A stretch of DNA of 64,000 nucleotides, taken from contig NZ_CP019445.1 of assembly GCF_001975225.1 (NCBI RefSeq), positions 496,001 through 560,000 of the forward strand. Reading direction: 5' to 3'. This stretch comes from Kosakonia cowanii JCM 10956 = DSM 18146 (GTDB taxonomy: Bacteria; Pseudomonadota; Gammaproteobacteria; Enterobacterales; Enterobacteriaceae). The notes under the pieces were generated by a model, which saw only the letters and a list, made by a program, of their open reading frames with translations, was not told the origin of the DNA and made no database searches. A program made the translations under genes and the position numbers. Below, one piece after another: positions 1 through 12,795 of this stretch. Within the stretch, counting starts at the first letter, position 1; every line of letters starts with the position of its first letter.

Positions 1-1693
<1,693 letters not shown>

Positions 1694-1701
1694 ATTCACC
1701 T

Positions 1702-2673
1702 CTACTTCTTATTAATACTGCCGGAAAGGATACAAAATACGCCCATCAGGTCGGCGTGACGAATGGTCACTTCCGCCTTCTCATTCACGGTCGGTTTGGC
1801 GTGAAACGCGATGCCAAGGCCAGCAGATTTGATCATCGGAAGATCGTTGGCGCCATCGCCAATCGCCACGGTCTGATCCGCGGCGATCTCATACTCTTCC
1901 GCCAGCAGCTTCAGCGTTTTCGCTTTGTACTGCGCATCGACGATATCGCCCAGCACCTGGCCGGTAAATTTACCGTCGACGATCTCCAGCTGATTCGCCA
2001 CCGCTGCCGTCAGATGCAGCTTGTCGCGCAGGTAGTCGGCAAAGAAGGTAAAGCCGCCGGAGGCAATCGCCACTTTCCAGCCGAGGGTTTCCAGTTTTAA
2101 CACCAGCTGCACCAGACCCGGCATCAGCGGCAGATTTTCGCGCACCTGATGCAGGATAGCAGCATCCGCGCCTTTTAAGGTCGCCACGCGGCTGCGCAGG
2201 CTGGCGGTGAAATCGAGTTCACCGCGCATCGCGCGCTCGGTCACTTCAGCAACCTGTTCGCCGGTGCCGGCCAGTTTGGCGATCTCATCAATGCACTCAA
2301 TCTGGATCGCGGTGGAGTCCATATCCATCACCAGCAGCCCTGGCGAGCGCAGGTGCGGGATTTTACCGAGCGGCGCGACATCCATGCCCTCATCGTGCGC
2401 CAGGCGCGTTGCGCGCGGCGTCAGCGAGCCTGCCAGGCGGATCACCTGATACTCATCGACGCTCCAGGCTGAAACAATCACCATCGCGGCACCCAGCTTG
2501 CGCTGATAGGTGGTCAGACGCTGCTTATCAAGGCTCCGGCTATAGAGCAACCAGCCGCTGCGACCAGCGTGATAATCCAGAGGCATCACCTCATCACCAC
2601 TGAGAGAGAGCGGCAATCCCGGCCACTGAGAAACATCATCGGGCAGGTCGCACCAGGTCAGACTGTTAGGCAT
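1702..2673 (-). CDS. serB: Phosphoserine phosphatase SerB
   Basis: A 323-residue HAD-family enzyme that dephosphorylates phosphoserine in the last step of serine biosynthesis. Motif I is DMDSTAIQIECIDE (nucleophile Asp), motif II is the Ser in IASGGFTFF, and motif III/IV is GDGANDLPMI. An N-terminal ACT-like region precedes the catalytic domain. The ATG at 2673 is preceded by AGGAG and matches the E. coli start (MPN-LTWCDLP), so the 12-codon upstream extension is discarded. It is divergent from smp across a 118-bp gap that should hold both promoters. Confidence 0.96.
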   Translation of the reverse strand: MPNSLTWCDLPDDVSQWPGLPLSLSGDEVMPLDYHAGRSGWLLYSRSLDKQRLTTYQRKLGAAMVIVSAWSVDEYQVIRLAGSLTPRATRLAHDEGMDVAPLGKIPHLRSPGLLVMDMDSTAIQIECIDEIAKLAGTGEQVAEVTERAMRGELDFTASLRSRVATLKGADAAILHQVRENLPLMPGLVQLVLKLETLGWKVAIASGGFTFFADYLRDKLHLTAAVANQLEIVDGKFTGQVLGDIVDAQYKAKTLKLLAEEYEIAADQTVAIGDGANDLPMIKSAGLGIAFHAKPTVNEKAEVTIRHADLMGVFCILSGSINKK

Positions 2674-2791
2674 TAAAGCTCCTGTAAAAACGTTCGCGCC
2701 AGAAAGCACCGGAGGGGAAAATAACGCAAGAGGCTACCTTGTAATCAACGCTTCTGGCAACATTAAGCATCAAATTTACAACAGGTGACAC

Positions 2792-3436
2792 ATGAGTCGC
2801 GCAAAACTTAAATTTCGGCTGCATCGCGCCGTGATTGTCCTTATCTGTCTGGCGCTGTTGGTCGCGCTGATGCAGGGTGCTTCCTGGTTCAGCCAGAAGC
2901 ATCAGCGCCAGCGAAATCCGCAGTTTGAAGAGCTGGCAAGAACCCTGGCGCGCCAGGTGACGATCAATCTCACCCCGCTGATGCGCACCGAAACACCCGA
3001 TGAAAAACGCATCGCCGCCATCTTAAGCCCGCTGACGGAAGAGAGCCGCATTCTCGATGCCGGCGTTTATGACGCACAGGGCGACCTGGTGGCGCGCGCT
3101 GGTGAAAGTATTGAGGTGCGTGACCGGCTGGCGCTGGATGGCAAAAAGGCGGGTGCCTACTTCAACCAGCAGATTGTCGAGCCGATTCAGGGCAAAAGTG
3201 GCCCGCTGGGTTATTTGCGCCTGACGCTGGATACCCACACGCTGGCGACGGAAGCCAAACAGGTAGATAACACCACCAATATTCTGCGTCTGATGCTGCT
3301 GCTCTCCCTGGCGATTGGCGTGGTGCTGACGCGTACATTGTTGCAGGGCAAACGCACCCGCTGGCAGCAGTCCCCCTTCCTGCTGACGGCCAATAAAGCG
3401 GTGCCGGAAGAGGATGAGCAGGAAAAGCGAGAGTAG
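2792..3436 (+). CDS. smp: Smp (YtjB) inner-membrane protein
   Basis: A 214-residue protein of the Smp/YtjB family, the same length as in E. coli. It has one hydrophobic segment near residues 13-30 ([16 protein letters not shown]) and a second near 168-186 ([15 protein letters not shown]), which bracket a periplasmic domain of about 135 residues. The C-terminus is short, charged and cytoplasmic. No enzymatic motif is visible and its function is not established. It is divergent from serB and followed by lplA on the same strand after 50 bp, possibly in one transcript. Confidence 0.93.
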   Translation: MSRAKLKFRLHRAVIVLICLALLVALMQGASWFSQKHQRQRNPQFEELARTLARQVTINLTPLMRTETPDEKRIAAILSPLTEESRILDAGVYDAQGDLVARAGESIEVRDRLALDGKKAGAYFNQQIVEPIQGKSGPLGYLRLTLDTHTLATEAKQVDNTTNILRLMLLLSLAIGVVLTRTLLQGKRTRWQQSPFLLTANKAVPEEDEQEKRE

Positions 3437-3486
3437 CCGCAGCGGCTTCCCGTACGCTCCCTGATTTTTTAGCAAGGATATCGCCT

Positions 3487-4503
3487 ATGTCGACGCTTCG
3501 TCTTCTTATCTCCGACTCTTACGATCCGTGGTTTAACCTGGCGGTTGAGGAGTCGATTTTCCGCCAGATGCCCGCCACGCAGCGGGTGCTGTTTCTCTGG
3601 CGCAACGCCGATACGGTGGTGATTGGCCGGGCGCAAAATCCGTGGAAGGAGTGCAACACTCGCCGCATGGAAGAGGACAACGTGCGGCTGGCAAGGCGCA
3701 GCAGCGGCGGCGGCGCGGTATTCCACGATCTCGGCAATACCTGTTTTACCTTTATGGCAGGCAAGCCGGAGTATGACAAAACCGTCTCCACCACCATTGT
3801 GCTCAATGCGCTACAGGCGCTGGGCATTAACGCGGAAGCCTCCGGGCGCAACGACCTGGTGGTCAAAACCGCTGAGGGGGATCGAAAAATCTCCGGCTCA
3901 GCCTATCGCGAAACGCCGGATCGCGGCTTTCACCACGGCACCCTGCTGCTCAATGCCGATCTCAGCCGTCTGGCGAACTATCTCAACCCGGATAAGAAGA
4001 AGTTGCAGGCCAAAGGCATCACCTCCGTGCGCGGTCGGGTGGCGAATCTGGTCGATCTGCTGCCGGGCATCACCCATGAGCAGATTTGCGCCGCCGTCAC
4101 CGAGGCCTTCTTTGAGCACTATGGCGAACGTGTCGAGGCAGAGGTTATCTCGCCGGACAAAACGCCAGACCTGCCGAACTTTGCCGAAACCTTTGCCCGC
4201 CAGAGCAGCTGGGAGTGGAACTTCGGCCAGGCCCCGGCCTTCAGCCATTTGCTGGATGAGCGTTTTACCTGGGGCGGTGTGGAGCTGCACTTCGATGTCG
4301 AAAAGGGGCACATCACTCGCGCGCAGATCTTTACCGACAGCCTGAACCCGGCACCGCTGGAAGCGCTGGCGGCACGTTTGCAAGGCTGCCTCTATCGCGC
4401 CGATACGCTGGCGCTGGCGTGCGATGCGCTACTGGTGGATTTCCCGCAGCAGCAACAGGAGCTGCGCGAACTGTCGGCGTGGATCGTGCAGGCCGTGCGA
4501 TAG
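3487..4503 (+). CDS. lplA: Lipoate-protein ligase LplA
   Basis: 338 residues, the full E. coli length. It uses ATP to activate free lipoate and attaches it to lysine residues of the lipoyl domains of 2-oxoacid dehydrogenases and GcvH. Family motifs visible are the [12 protein letters not shown] loop around residue 70 and the lysine-containing [10 protein letters not shown] segment near residue 133, followed by a C-terminal accessory domain. The sequence aligns along its length with E. coli LplA. It lies downstream of smp and is convergent with yjjJ. Confidence 0.96.
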   Translation: MSTLRLLISDSYDPWFNLAVEESIFRQMPATQRVLFLWRNADTVVIGRAQNPWKECNTRRMEEDNVRLARRSSGGGAVFHDLGNTCFTFMAGKPEYDKTVSTTIVLNALQALGINAEASGRNDLVVKTAEGDRKISGSAYRETPDRGFHHGTLLLNADLSRLANYLNPDKKKLQAKGITSVRGRVANLVDLLPGITHEQICAAVTEAFFEHYGERVEAEVISPDKTPDLPNFAETFARQSSWEWNFGQAPAFSHLLDERFTWGGVELHFDVEKGHITRAQIFTDSLNPAPLEALAARLQGCLYRADTLALACDALLVDFPQQQQELRELSAWIVQAVR

Positions 4504-4510
4504 AACAATA

Positions 4511-4545
4511 CGCATGATGGCGCTGCGCTTATCAGGTCTGATACG
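4511..4545. repeat. Partial REP-like palindrome between lplA and yjjJ
   Basis: The sequence GATGGCGCTGCGCTTATCAGG is the core of an enterobacterial REP unit, lying between two convergent genes. It matches the REP units at 37 kb and 43 kb in part, but the flanks have diverged. Its likely role is mRNA 3'-end stabilisation or termination. Confidence 0.5.
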
Positions 4546-4561
4546 CGTAGCGCCAGAGAGA

Positions 4562-5890
4562 TCACGCCATACGGTCTACGCTTCGGGCTGCCTGCTCAAC
4601 CTTTCCTCTCATATCCCGTGCAATTCGACGGAAGCCATCGCTAATGCGTATATCATCCGCCACAGCCTGCCAGAACTGGTTTGCCAGCGGGATAGCAACA
4701 TCCCAGGCCTCCTTCTTCACCTGCGTGTCGACAACCAGATCAACGGCCTCTTGCCGCATCATGCCAGCGGTTGCAGGAGCAAAGGCCATCGGTAACATAT
4801 CGTAGACCGGGGTCAGTTTCATCGGTGGTGTTGAGAGAAAAAAGGAGAGATTACCAGCATGCATATCACTATTAGCAATCAGCCGCCCAAATGCCCAAAT
4901 CTGCTCCGTGAGTGTTAACGATTCGGCATCTGTTTGCCGCTGTTTCACTAACTCGGCGACAACTTTTGGCCATGCGCCCGGGGAAGAAACAAATTCACTT
5001 TGCAGTGACTCCAGGGAGACAATAGCGCGGCGGCCTTCTGTACCAACACAATCAAAGCGGCGCGTTTCGAGAAACACTTGTCGGTTTTCGCCCATCAACG
5101 CAACGGCATGCGTGCTTTCAATTCTGGCGTTCGCCAGGGCAGCAAGCGCGAGGGATTCTGCAATCAATAAATCCCCCCAGCGCACGGCAGCTTCAGTGGT
5201 CTGCGGAGCGGTAAACTTAACCAGGCGGTGAGCATATTCCGGACCGGTTTGCGCATAACACATAAATTTTGGCTGTTCACCGCCAGCGGAGGAGCCGATG
5301 ATTTCTCCTTGAAGCGCCTGGAAAGCCAGCTCGGCATAGCAGTTCAGCTTCTCATCTTCTGTTATTGCCGCAGGTGGAGAAGCCGCGATCCATTTTTGAT
5401 AGCCAGCCTCGCCAATTAACCAGCCGCCGCTCTGCTCGTTCGCACTCATGGCGAGCGCAAAAAGCACATCTTCTTCCTGCCACAGGCGAATATCTTCCGG
5501 GAGTTCAAATTGTTGAGCAATGTTGCGTCCCCACGCTCGCCCTAAAAATCCCTGCGGACGTAAATCGGTCAGGTACCAGGGGATGCCATCAAACCATTGC
5601 CAGCTACCGTCCTCCATACTCACCAGACAACTTCCCTGCGGCCAGCAGGGGCGTAATTCTCCCCATTTGCAGGCCCGCCCATTTTCATCAATACGCCACA
5701 ACGGAAAAAGCTCAATACCGCGAACAGGGCGCAATAAGGCATAACGTGTCGCGCGCGCTTTGCCGAATTGCAGGATATGAGGTTCCGACGCCGTAAGACG
5801 TGAAAACGTCGCCTGGCTGATCTTTAAGGTACTGCGCAAATCAGCGGCTGTGCGGGGACCTTGTAATAGTGAATCCGAAAGAAGCGGCAT
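4562..5890 (-). CDS. yjjJ: YjjJ (HipH), HipA-family kinase with fused N-terminal HTH
   Basis: 442 residues from the ATG at 5890. An upstream extension of 41 codons is AT-rich, reads through the iterated repeat and lacks similarity, so I reject it. Residues ~10-35 (TAADLRSTLKISQATFSRL) look like a helix-turn-helix, which takes the place of the separate HipB partner. The rest is HipA-like: GSSAGGEQPKF glycine-rich loop, NSDMHAGNLSF catalytic loop, and VYDMLPMAFAP with the metal-binding Asp. The E. coli orthologue sits at the same place beside the deo operon. Its cellular role is not settled; kinase activity and autoregulation are inferences. The tandem repeats directly upstream are a plausible self-operator. 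Confidence 0.9.
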   Translation of the reverse strand: MPLLSDSLLQGPRTAADLRSTLKISQATFSRLTASEPHILQFGKARATRYALLRPVRGIELFPLWRIDENGRACKWGELRPCWPQGSCLVSMEDGSWQWFDGIPWYLTDLRPQGFLGRAWGRNIAQQFELPEDIRLWQEEDVLFALAMSANEQSGGWLIGEAGYQKWIAASPPAAITEDEKLNCYAELAFQALQGEIIGSSAGGEQPKFMCYAQTGPEYAHRLVKFTAPQTTEAAVRWGDLLIAESLALAALANARIESTHAVALMGENRQVFLETRRFDCVGTEGRRAIVSLESLQSEFVSSPGAWPKVVAELVKQRQTDAESLTLTEQIWAFGRLIANSDMHAGNLSFFLSTPPMKLTPVYDMLPMAFAPATAGMMRQEAVDLVVDTQVKKEAWDVAIPLANQFWQAVADDIRISDGFRRIARDMRGKVEQAARSVDRMA

Positions 5891-5892
5891 AG

Positions 5893-5990
5893 TGAATAGA
5901 TACCTGAATAGATACTTGAATAGATTTATATCACTATTTTTATGATTTGAAAGAGAAAAAAATGAAGATGAAAAAATAAGTGAATAGATA
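5893..5990. promoter_or_regulatory. Iterated TGAATAGAT repeats upstream of yjjJ
   Basis: Three copies of TGAATAGAT lie in tandem at 5893-5901, 5905-5913 and 5917-5925, with an exact 12-bp period. They begin two bases upstream of the yjjJ start codon. A fourth copy (TGAATAGATA) is at 5981-5990. On the yjjJ strand the unit reads ATCTATTCA. Regular phasing next to a gene whose product carries its own HTH suggests an autoregulatory operator. The repeats cover the place where a Shine-Dalgarno should be, and none is obvious. Confidence 0.6.
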
Positions 5991-6004
5991 GTGAGGGGTA
6001 AAAT

Positions 6005-6030
6005 GCCGGGCAAGCTTACCGCCGCCCGGC
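6005..6030 (-). terminator. Probable terminator of the deoCABD operon
   Basis: GCCGGGC (6005-6011) and GCCCGGC (6024-6030) form a 7-bp GC stem with a 12-nt loop just past the deoD stop. On the minus strand it is followed by ATTTTACC, a short U-rich tail. Confidence 0.65.
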
Positions 6031-6038
6031 AGGCAAAA

Positions 6039-6758
6039 TTACGCGTTGTCGCCCAGCAGGACAGATTCCAGCGCGATTTTGATCATGTCGTTGAACGTAG
6101 TTTGACGCTCATCGGAGGTGGTCTGCTCGTGGGTGCGGATATGGTCGGAAACGGTGCAGATAGTCAGCGCTTTCGCACCGAACTCTGCCGCAACGCCATA
6201 GATACCCGCCGCTTCCATCTCGACGCCGAGAATGCCGTACTTCTCCATCACGTCGAACATCTCGCCATCCGGGGAGTAGAAGAGATCGGCAGAGAAGAGG
6301 TTACCCACGCGCGCGTCGACGCCAAGGTTTTTCGCCGCGTCAACCGCGTTACGCACCATGTCGAAATCCGCGATCGCTGCGAAGTCGTGATCCTTGAAAC
6401 GCATACGGTTCACTTTGGAGTCGGTGCAGGCACCCATACCGATGACGATGTCACGCAGTTTCACATCCATACGCACGGCACCGCAGGAGCCGACGCGGAT
6501 GATCTTTTTGACGCCAAAATCGGTGATCAGCTCTTTGGTGTAGATGGAGCAGGAGGGAATACCCATACCGTGACCCATTACAGAGATTTTGCGGCCTTTG
6601 TAGGTGCCGGTGTAGCCCAGCATGCCGCGCACGTTGTTTACTTCACGATAATCTTCGAGAAACGTTTCGGCGATGTGCTTTGCGCGCAGCGGGTCGCCCG
6701 GCATCAGTACGACGTCCGCGAAATCGCCCATTTCTGCATTGATATGTGGGGTTGCCAT
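6039..6758 (-). CDS. deoD: Purine nucleoside phosphorylase DeoD
   Basis: 239 residues, identical in length to E. coli DeoD, starting [13 protein letters not shown]. It cleaves purine (deoxy)ribonucleosides with phosphate to give the base and (deoxy)ribose-1-phosphate. Landmarks are [11 protein letters not shown] (phosphate-binding loop), [23 protein letters not shown] (ribose binding Glu-Met-Glu) and TVSDH with the catalytic Asp. The start at 6758 is set by family alignment; the longer reading frame upstream is a shadow of deoB. It is the last gene of deoCABD, 58 bp after deoB. Confidence 0.97.
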   Translation of the reverse strand: MATPHINAEMGDFADVVLMPGDPLRAKHIAETFLEDYREVNNVRGMLGYTGTYKGRKISVMGHGMGIPSCSIYTKELITDFGVKKIIRVGSCGAVRMDVKLRDIVIGMGACTDSKVNRMRFKDHDFAAIADFDMVRNAVDAAKNLGVDARVGNLFSADLFYSPDGEMFDVMEKYGILGVEMEAAGIYGVAAEFGAKALTICTVSDHIRTHEQTTSDERQTTFNDMIKIALESVLLGDNA

Positions 6759-6816
6759 CGTTGCTTCCTTTGACTTGTTAGAAAATGGAGGGCGGGAAAG
6801 ACCCCGCCCAAAAACA

Positions 6817-8091
<1,275 letters not shown>

Positions 8092-9414
8092 CTATTCAGT
8101 TATGCGGCGATAGACCGTCGGTGTCTCTTTTGGTGCGCGGTCGCTCACACTTATTGCCGCTTTCACCACCTGTGCGGCGCTCTGCCAGCTGGCTTCATCT
8201 TTGGCGTGAATAATGGCGAGCGGACGTTGGCCGTCAACCTGCTCGCCGAGGCGCACCATGTCGGTTAAGCCAACGCTGTAATCAATGGTATCGGACGCCT
8301 GGCGGCGACCACCGCCCAGCGTGACCACCGCCATACCCAGTTCGCGGGTATCCATTGCGCTGACAAACCCTTCATCGTCGGCGTACACCGCTTTGCTCAG
8401 GGTTGCCGTCGGTAAATAGCGATCGTAGTGCTCAACAAAATCATGCGGACCTTTCTGCGCGGCGACCATGCGCCCGAAAATCTCGGCCGCTTTACCGTTA
8501 TCCAGCACCGCCTGCAATTTCGCGCGCGCGTCAGCGTCATCTTTTGCAAGGTTACCGGAGATGAGCATTTCGGCGCTGAGGGCCATTGTCACCTCAAACA
8601 GACGCGGATTACGGTATTCGCCCGTCAGGAACTGCACCGCTTCGCGCACTTCCACCGCGTTACCGGCGCTGGAGGCCAGCACCTGATTCATGTCGGTCAG
8701 CAGCGCGGTCGTACGCACGCCTGCACCGTTGGCAACGCCCACAATCGCTTCCGCCAGCTGTTCTGAACGCTCATAGGTCGGCATAAACGCCCCGCTGCCC
8801 ACCTTCACATCCATCACCAGCGCATCAAGCCCTTCCGCCAGTTTTTTGGCGAGGATCGAGGCGGTGATCAGCGGAATGGAGTCAACGGTGGCGGTGATAT
8901 CGCGGGTGGCGTAGAAGCGCTTATCTGCCGGTGCCAGCGAGTTGGTCTGGCCGATAATCGCCACGCCAACCTCTTTGATGATGTCGCGAAAACGCTGGTC
9001 GGAGGGGAAAATATCAAAGCCCGGAATCGCTTCCAGCTTATCGAGCGTGCCGCCCGTATGGCCGAGGCCGCGCCCGGAGATCATCGGGATATAGCCGCCG
9101 CAGGCCGCCACCATCGGGCCGAGCATCAACGATGTCACATCGCCAACGCCGCCGGTGGAGTGCTTATCCACCACCGGGCCATTAAGATCGAGGCTTTTCC
9201 AGTCAAGCACGGTACCGGAATCACGCATCGCCATAGTCAGCGAGACGCGCTCCGGCATGGTCATATCGTGGAAGAAAATGGTCATCGCCAACGCGGCGAT
9301 TTGCCCTTCAGAAACGGTGTTATCGCGAATTCCGTTGATAAAGAAACGGATTTCTTCATCACTCAGCGCGATGCCATCGCGTTTTTTACGAATAATTTCT
9401 TGAGCGAGAAACAA
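8092..9414 (-). CDS. deoA: Thymidine phosphorylase DeoA
   Basis: 440 residues when started at the TTG at 9414 ([14 protein letters not shown]), which matches the length and N-terminus of E. coli DeoA. A GGGGG stretch lies upstream of the TTG, and the preceding 11 codons of open frame lack similarity. It splits thymidine and deoxyuridine to the base and deoxyribose-1-phosphate. Visible motifs are KHSTGGVGD (phosphate binding), [16 protein letters not shown] and the conserved [11 protein letters not shown]. It lies 86 bp downstream of deoC; the gap contains a GC-rich hairpin (9439-9462) and a REP-like fragment. Confidence 0.95.
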   Translation of the reverse strand: MFLAQEIIRKKRDGIALSDEEIRFFINGIRDNTVSEGQIAALAMTIFFHDMTMPERVSLTMAMRDSGTVLDWKSLDLNGPVVDKHSTGGVGDVTSLMLGPMVAACGGYIPMISGRGLGHTGGTLDKLEAIPGFDIFPSDQRFRDIIKEVGVAIIGQTNSLAPADKRFYATRDITATVDSIPLITASILAKKLAEGLDALVMDVKVGSGAFMPTYERSEQLAEAIVGVANGAGVRTTALLTDMNQVLASSAGNAVEVREAVQFLTGEYRNPRLFEVTMALSAEMLISGNLAKDDADARAKLQAVLDNGKAAEIFGRMVAAQKGPHDFVEHYDRYLPTATLSKAVYADDEGFVSAMDTRELGMAVVTLGGGRRQASDTIDYSVGLTDMVRLGEQVDGQRPLAIIHAKDEASWQSAAQVVKAAISVSDRAPKETPTVYRRITE

Positions 9415-9500
9415 GGTAACCCCCTGAGGATAGAGAGGGCCGGGCAACGGATTCAGCCCGGCAATATGGCGAATGATGGCGCAGCGCCATCAGGCGATCA

Positions 9501-10280
9501 TCAGTAAGCGCTGCCGCTTTTGCCGTCGCCGTGACCGAGCGCTTTCAGCAGGCTCGCCAGCAGGCTGGACGCGCCAAAGCGGTAGTGACGCGCATCGGCC
9601 CAGTCGGTGCCAAACAGCTCATCGGCAATCGCCAGGTACTGCTGCGCATCTTCCGCCGTACGCACGCCGCCCGCCGGTTTAAAACCCACGCTTTTTTCCA
9701 CGCTCATATCGCGGATCACTTCCAGCATGATGCGCGCGCTCTCAGGCGTGGCGTTGACCGGCACTTTACCGGTGGAAGTTTTAATAAAATCTGCTCCGGC
9801 GTTGATGGAGATTTCAGAGGCTTTGCGGATTAATGCTTCCTCTTTCAGCTCACCGGTTTCGATGATCACTTTCAGCAGTACATTCGCCGCCGCACAGGCC
9901 TCTTTACACGCTTTCACCAGATCGAAACCGATCTGCTCGTTACCGGCGATCAGCGCGCGGTATGGGAAAACGACGTCCACTTCGTCCGCGCCGTAGGCGA
10001 TGGCCGCGCGGGTTTCCGCCAGCGCAATCCCGATATCGTCATTACCGTGCGGGAAGTTGGTGACGGTAGCGATGCGGATCTCTGGCGTCCCCTGCTCGTT
10101 CAGGGTCTTACGCGCAATCGGGATAAAACGCGGATAGATGCAGATCGCGGCAGTGTTGCCGACCGGGGTTTTCGCCTGATGGCACAGCGCAATGACTTTC
10201 TCATTGGTGTCGTCATCATTCAGGGTGGTCAGGTCCATCAGTTTCAGCGCGCGCAGGCTGCTGGCAGTTAAATCAGTCAT
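9501..10280 (-). CDS. deoC: Deoxyribose-phosphate aldolase DeoC
   Basis: 259 residues, full length. It is a class I aldolase that cleaves deoxyribose-5-phosphate to acetaldehyde and glyceraldehyde-3-phosphate. Visible are the Schiff-base lysine region ([10 protein letters not shown], Lys near 167), the proton-relay Lys in [11 protein letters not shown] near 201, and the [11 protein letters not shown] strand. It is the first gene of the deo operon, directly behind the deoP2-like control region. The C-terminal residues GSAY include the penultimate-tyrosine-type tail seen in the family. Confidence 0.97.
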   Translation of the reverse strand: MTDLTASSLRALKLMDLTTLNDDDTNEKVIALCHQAKTPVGNTAAICIYPRFIPIARKTLNEQGTPEIRIATVTNFPHGNDDIGIALAETRAAIAYGADEVDVVFPYRALIAGNEQIGFDLVKACKEACAAANVLLKVIIETGELKEEALIRKASEISINAGADFIKTSTGKVPVNATPESARIMLEVIRDMSVEKSVGFKPAGGVRTAEDAQQYLAIADELFGTDWADARHYRFGASSLLASLLKALGHGDGKSGSAY

Positions 10281-10319
10281 ATTCTCTCCGACGGCATAAT
10301 GCCGGTTTCAGTTCGGTTT

Positions 10320-10424
10320 TGTGAGTATTCTAACATTCACTCACAATTACACTTCGACACGCATCACAGTTAGCAAAAAGTTTGCTTACGCTTGCATAAC
10401 TGCAACGAGACATTGATCAAATTA
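10320..10424 (-). promoter_or_regulatory. deoP2-type control region: DeoR operator and two CRP-like sites
   Basis: On the minus strand TGTTAGAATACTCACA (10335-10320) resembles the E. coli DeoR operator and contains a TAGAAT that can serve as -10. Upstream, TGTGATGCGTGTCGAAGT (about 10368-10351) matches the proximal deoP2 CRP site. TTTGATCAATGTCTCGTTGCAG (about 10422-10401) matches the distal one. Their centres are about 53 bp apart, the spacing at which CytR is known to bind between CRP dimers in E. coli. One half of the DeoR palindrome is degenerate (CTCACA instead of CTAACA). Confidence 0.75.
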
Positions 10425-10529
10425 TTCCGGCACGGGTAGAGGGCAACGCGCAAAAGAAGCCGCGGACACCCACGCCATTTGAATGTGAGAATTTTAACAC
10501 AGGAGAGTGTGCCTGCCGACGAAAAAGCG

Positions 10530-11321
10530 TTACAGCCGCGAATCAGGCAGAGCGAAGAGCCGTTGGGTATTGTGAAACAGCGCGTTAGCAATCACATCCG
10601 GCGCTTCCGGGCGCAGCTCGCAGAGGGTTGCAAATACGTTTGCCGCCCGCTCCGGGCGATTGGGCTGCCCCTGAAAACCGTTGAGCGGCATATCGGGCGC
10701 GTCGGTTTCAAGCAGCAGCGAGGCGAGCGGCAGTTGCGCCATCACATCGCGGGTTTTACTGGCGCGCGGATAGGTAATGGTGCCGCCGACGCCGATACAG
10801 TAGCCAAGATCGATAAAGCGCTGCGCCTGTTGCAGACTGCCGGCAAAGCCGTGCACCACGCCAGTTCGCGGCAGGTTATGCTTTTTCAGCTGCATCGCCA
10901 GCTTGTCATGGGTGCGGCGGGAGTGAAGAAGGACCGGCAAATCATAGCGCTTCGCCATTTTTAGCTGCGCATCAAGCAGTTCCTGCTGGCGCTCAAACTG
11001 CGGATTATCGCGATAAAGGTCAAGGCCGATTTCGCCAATGGCGATCACCTTCTCAGGGCGGGTGGCAAGCAGCGCATCCAGTTGCTCGAGGCTCTGCTGC
11101 GTATGCTCCTCCACCACAATCGGGTGCAGGCCCAGCGCGGCATAGAGGGCGTGATACTGCTGCGCAAGGTTGCAGACACGGTCAAAATAGCGGGCGGCGA
11201 TGGCGGGCACAATAATACGCTCAACGCCCGCCTCTGCCGCGCGGGCGATACTGGCTGCTTCATCACCTTTGAAGGGTTCAAAATCGAAATGGCAGTGGGT
11301 ATCGATAAAGCGAAAACTCAC
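10530..11321 (-). CDS. yjjV: YjjV, TatD-family metal-dependent hydrolase
   Basis: 263 residues of the TatD amidohydrolase-like TIM barrel. Metal ligands are visible as DTHCHFD at residues 7-13, the Glu in GEIGLD, His in LLHSRRTH, His in VVHGF, and Asp in LLETDAPDMPL. The TatD family includes metal-dependent DNases; the substrate of YjjV is not established. The start ATG overlaps the stop of yjjU by four bases (ATGA), so translation is probably coupled. Confidence 0.92.
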   Translation of the reverse strand: MSFRFIDTHCHFDFEPFKGDEAASIARAAEAGVERIIVPAIAARYFDRVCNLAQQYHALYAALGLHPIVVEEHTQQSLEQLDALLATRPEKVIAIGEIGLDLYRDNPQFERQQELLDAQLKMAKRYDLPVLLHSRRTHDKLAMQLKKHNLPRTGVVHGFAGSLQQAQRFIDLGYCIGVGGTITYPRASKTRDVMAQLPLASLLLETDAPDMPLNGFQGQPNRPERAANVFATLCELRPEAPDVIANALFHNTQRLFALPDSRL

Positions 11322-12388
11322 GCGCTGTCCTCGTTATTGAGCGAAATATCATTGGCCTCCGGCGCGGTCACCAGCGGTAGATCAAGCGCGTCGTTCGCCA
11401 CTTCGGCGGGCGGCACCACGCGCGTTGTAGGCGCAACCACCGGCGTATAGCGCAGCAGCGGCGGCGTCTCGGCCAGCAATTTACCCACCGTTGCCAGGAA
11501 GTAGCGCCCGCATAAGCGGCCAATTTTATAATCTTCCCGCAGCGCCGGTAAACGGCTGCCGAGCGCCATGCTTTTTAACAGCTTTGGCGGGTAGATTTCG
11601 ATGATGCGCAGCTTGCCCGGCGGGGACTCAATAAACTGCTGCGTGGCGAGATAGCTCTTCTCATGATGCTGCACCAGGTTGACCAGCGACTGCAGGCTGC
11701 TTTCGCCGAGCCAACGCTCCATACGCTTAAACCACTGCGGCGTGTAATACATCTGCGACGGCACGGTGCGGATCACCACGATGGTGTCGGCCCCGCGACG
11801 CGCGGCTTCCTGCACCGGGATTGCGTCGCTGACGCCACCGTCCAGATAGTTGACGCCACTCAGCGCCACGCCGGTGCGATAGAAGCCTGGAATGGCACTT
11901 GAGGCGCGGATCAGGTCGAGCCATGTCTGGTGATTAGGTAAAAAATACTCCGCCGAATAATCATCCTGGCGGCAGGCGCACATGTAAAAGGCTTTGCCGG
12001 CGTCAAAAGCACGTACGCCATGATCCATTGCCAGTGGCATCTCCGTCGCGGTGGCGTTAACCAGCCAGTCAAGATCGATAAGGTTGCCGCCGCGCACGAA
12101 ACGCAGCGGATCGAAAAATTCCCGTCGCGTGGTGTAGCGCATAATCACTTTACGCGCGTAACCCGGTTGGTTGCAGACATACGCCGACAGATTCTGCGCG
12201 CCGGCAGAGGTACCAAAGAAGAGATCGAAAGGGTTGAAGTCGGCGCGCATAAACTCATCCAGCACGCCCGCGGTAAAGATGCCGCGCTGGCCGCCGCCTT
12301 CGCACACCAGTGCCAGACGTCCCGGTCGAAACGGTTTCAGCGCCAGCGGCGCAATATTGCCGAGCGTGATGGGAATATGTTGCCCCAC
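11318..12388 (-). CDS. yjjU: YjjU, patatin-like phospholipase
   Basis: 356 residues. The patatin fold is marked by the oxyanion loop GGGQRGIF near residue 31, the nucleophile elbow GTSAG near 60 and the DGG of the catalytic Asp (YLDGGVSDAIPV). No signal peptide is visible, so it is probably a cytoplasmic lipid hydrolase. The ortholog is adjacent to yjjV in E. coli. A four-base overlap with yjjV makes a two-gene operon. Substrate is unknown from the sequence. Confidence 0.92.
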   Translation of the reverse strand: MGQHIPITLGNIAPLALKPFRPGRLALVCEGGGQRGIFTAGVLDEFMRADFNPFDLFFGTSAGAQNLSAYVCNQPGYARKVIMRYTTRREFFDPLRFVRGGNLIDLDWLVNATATEMPLAMDHGVRAFDAGKAFYMCACRQDDYSAEYFLPNHQTWLDLIRASSAIPGFYRTGVALSGVNYLDGGVSDAIPVQEAARRGADTIVVIRTVPSQMYYTPQWFKRMERWLGESSLQSLVNLVQHHEKSYLATQQFIESPPGKLRIIEIYPPKLLKSMALGSRLPALREDYKIGRLCGRYFLATVGKLLAETPPLLRYTPVVAPTTRVVPPAEVANDALDLPLVTAPEANDISLNNEDSA

Positions 12389-12451
12389 TTCGTTTTCCTT
12401 TTAAGCAAATGTCACAACAAAGTAGCGCAATATTTAAGTCCCTGAAACAGC

Positions 12452-12476
12452 AAAGCCAGTCACGAGGACTGGCTTT
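12452..12476. terminator. Bidirectional hairpin between ytjA and yjjU
   Basis: AAAGCCAGT and ACTGGCTTT form a perfect 9-bp stem with a 7-nt loop (CACGAGG). It lies just past the ytjA stop on the minus strand and 64 bp upstream of yjjU. Base composition of the stem ends (AAA/TTT) gives a short U run in both directions. Confidence 0.7.
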
Positions 12477-12506
12477 AATGTAACCGAAGTTTAAGCGTGT
12501 TAAACG

Positions 12507-12668
12507 CTACGGGCGCCGACGACCCATGAACAGGCTGACCAGGAACAGAACGATACCAACGATGAAGACGATTTTCGCCGCACCAGCTGCTGTACCTGCC
12601 AAACCACCAAAGCCCAGAGCGGCGGCAATTAACGCGATAACCAGAAAAATAATGCCCCAACGAAACAT
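12507..12668 (-). CDS. ytjA: YtjA, small DUF1328 membrane protein
   Basis: 53 residues starting [13 protein letters not shown], nearly identical to E. coli YtjA and of the same length. Two hydrophobic helices (about residues 4-23 and 29-46) with a glycine-rich turn [13 protein letters not shown], then a basic GRRRP tail. The ATG at 12668 is preceded by GGAG. DUF1328 proteins are small inner-membrane proteins of unknown function. It sits between yjjU and osmY and ends in front of a strong hairpin. Confidence 0.93.
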   Translation of the reverse strand: MFRWGIIFLVIALIAAALGFGGLAGTAAGAAKIVFIVGIVLFLVSLFMGRRRP

Positions 12669-12795
12669 AAAACTCTCCTTAACCATAGTTAATGTCGACC
12701 GCAAGCGATGGGCTCTCAGATGCCCATCCGCGATGTTTCCTGCTAAGTATCTATCGCGCCCGGACATCGCCAGGCGCGGATTTTTTCACGTACTC

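Noticed and set aside
5891..6013. N-terminal extension of yjjJ by 41 codons
   Set aside because: The extension reads through the A/T-rich repeat region and is not conserved. The ATG at 5890 gives the E. coli length.
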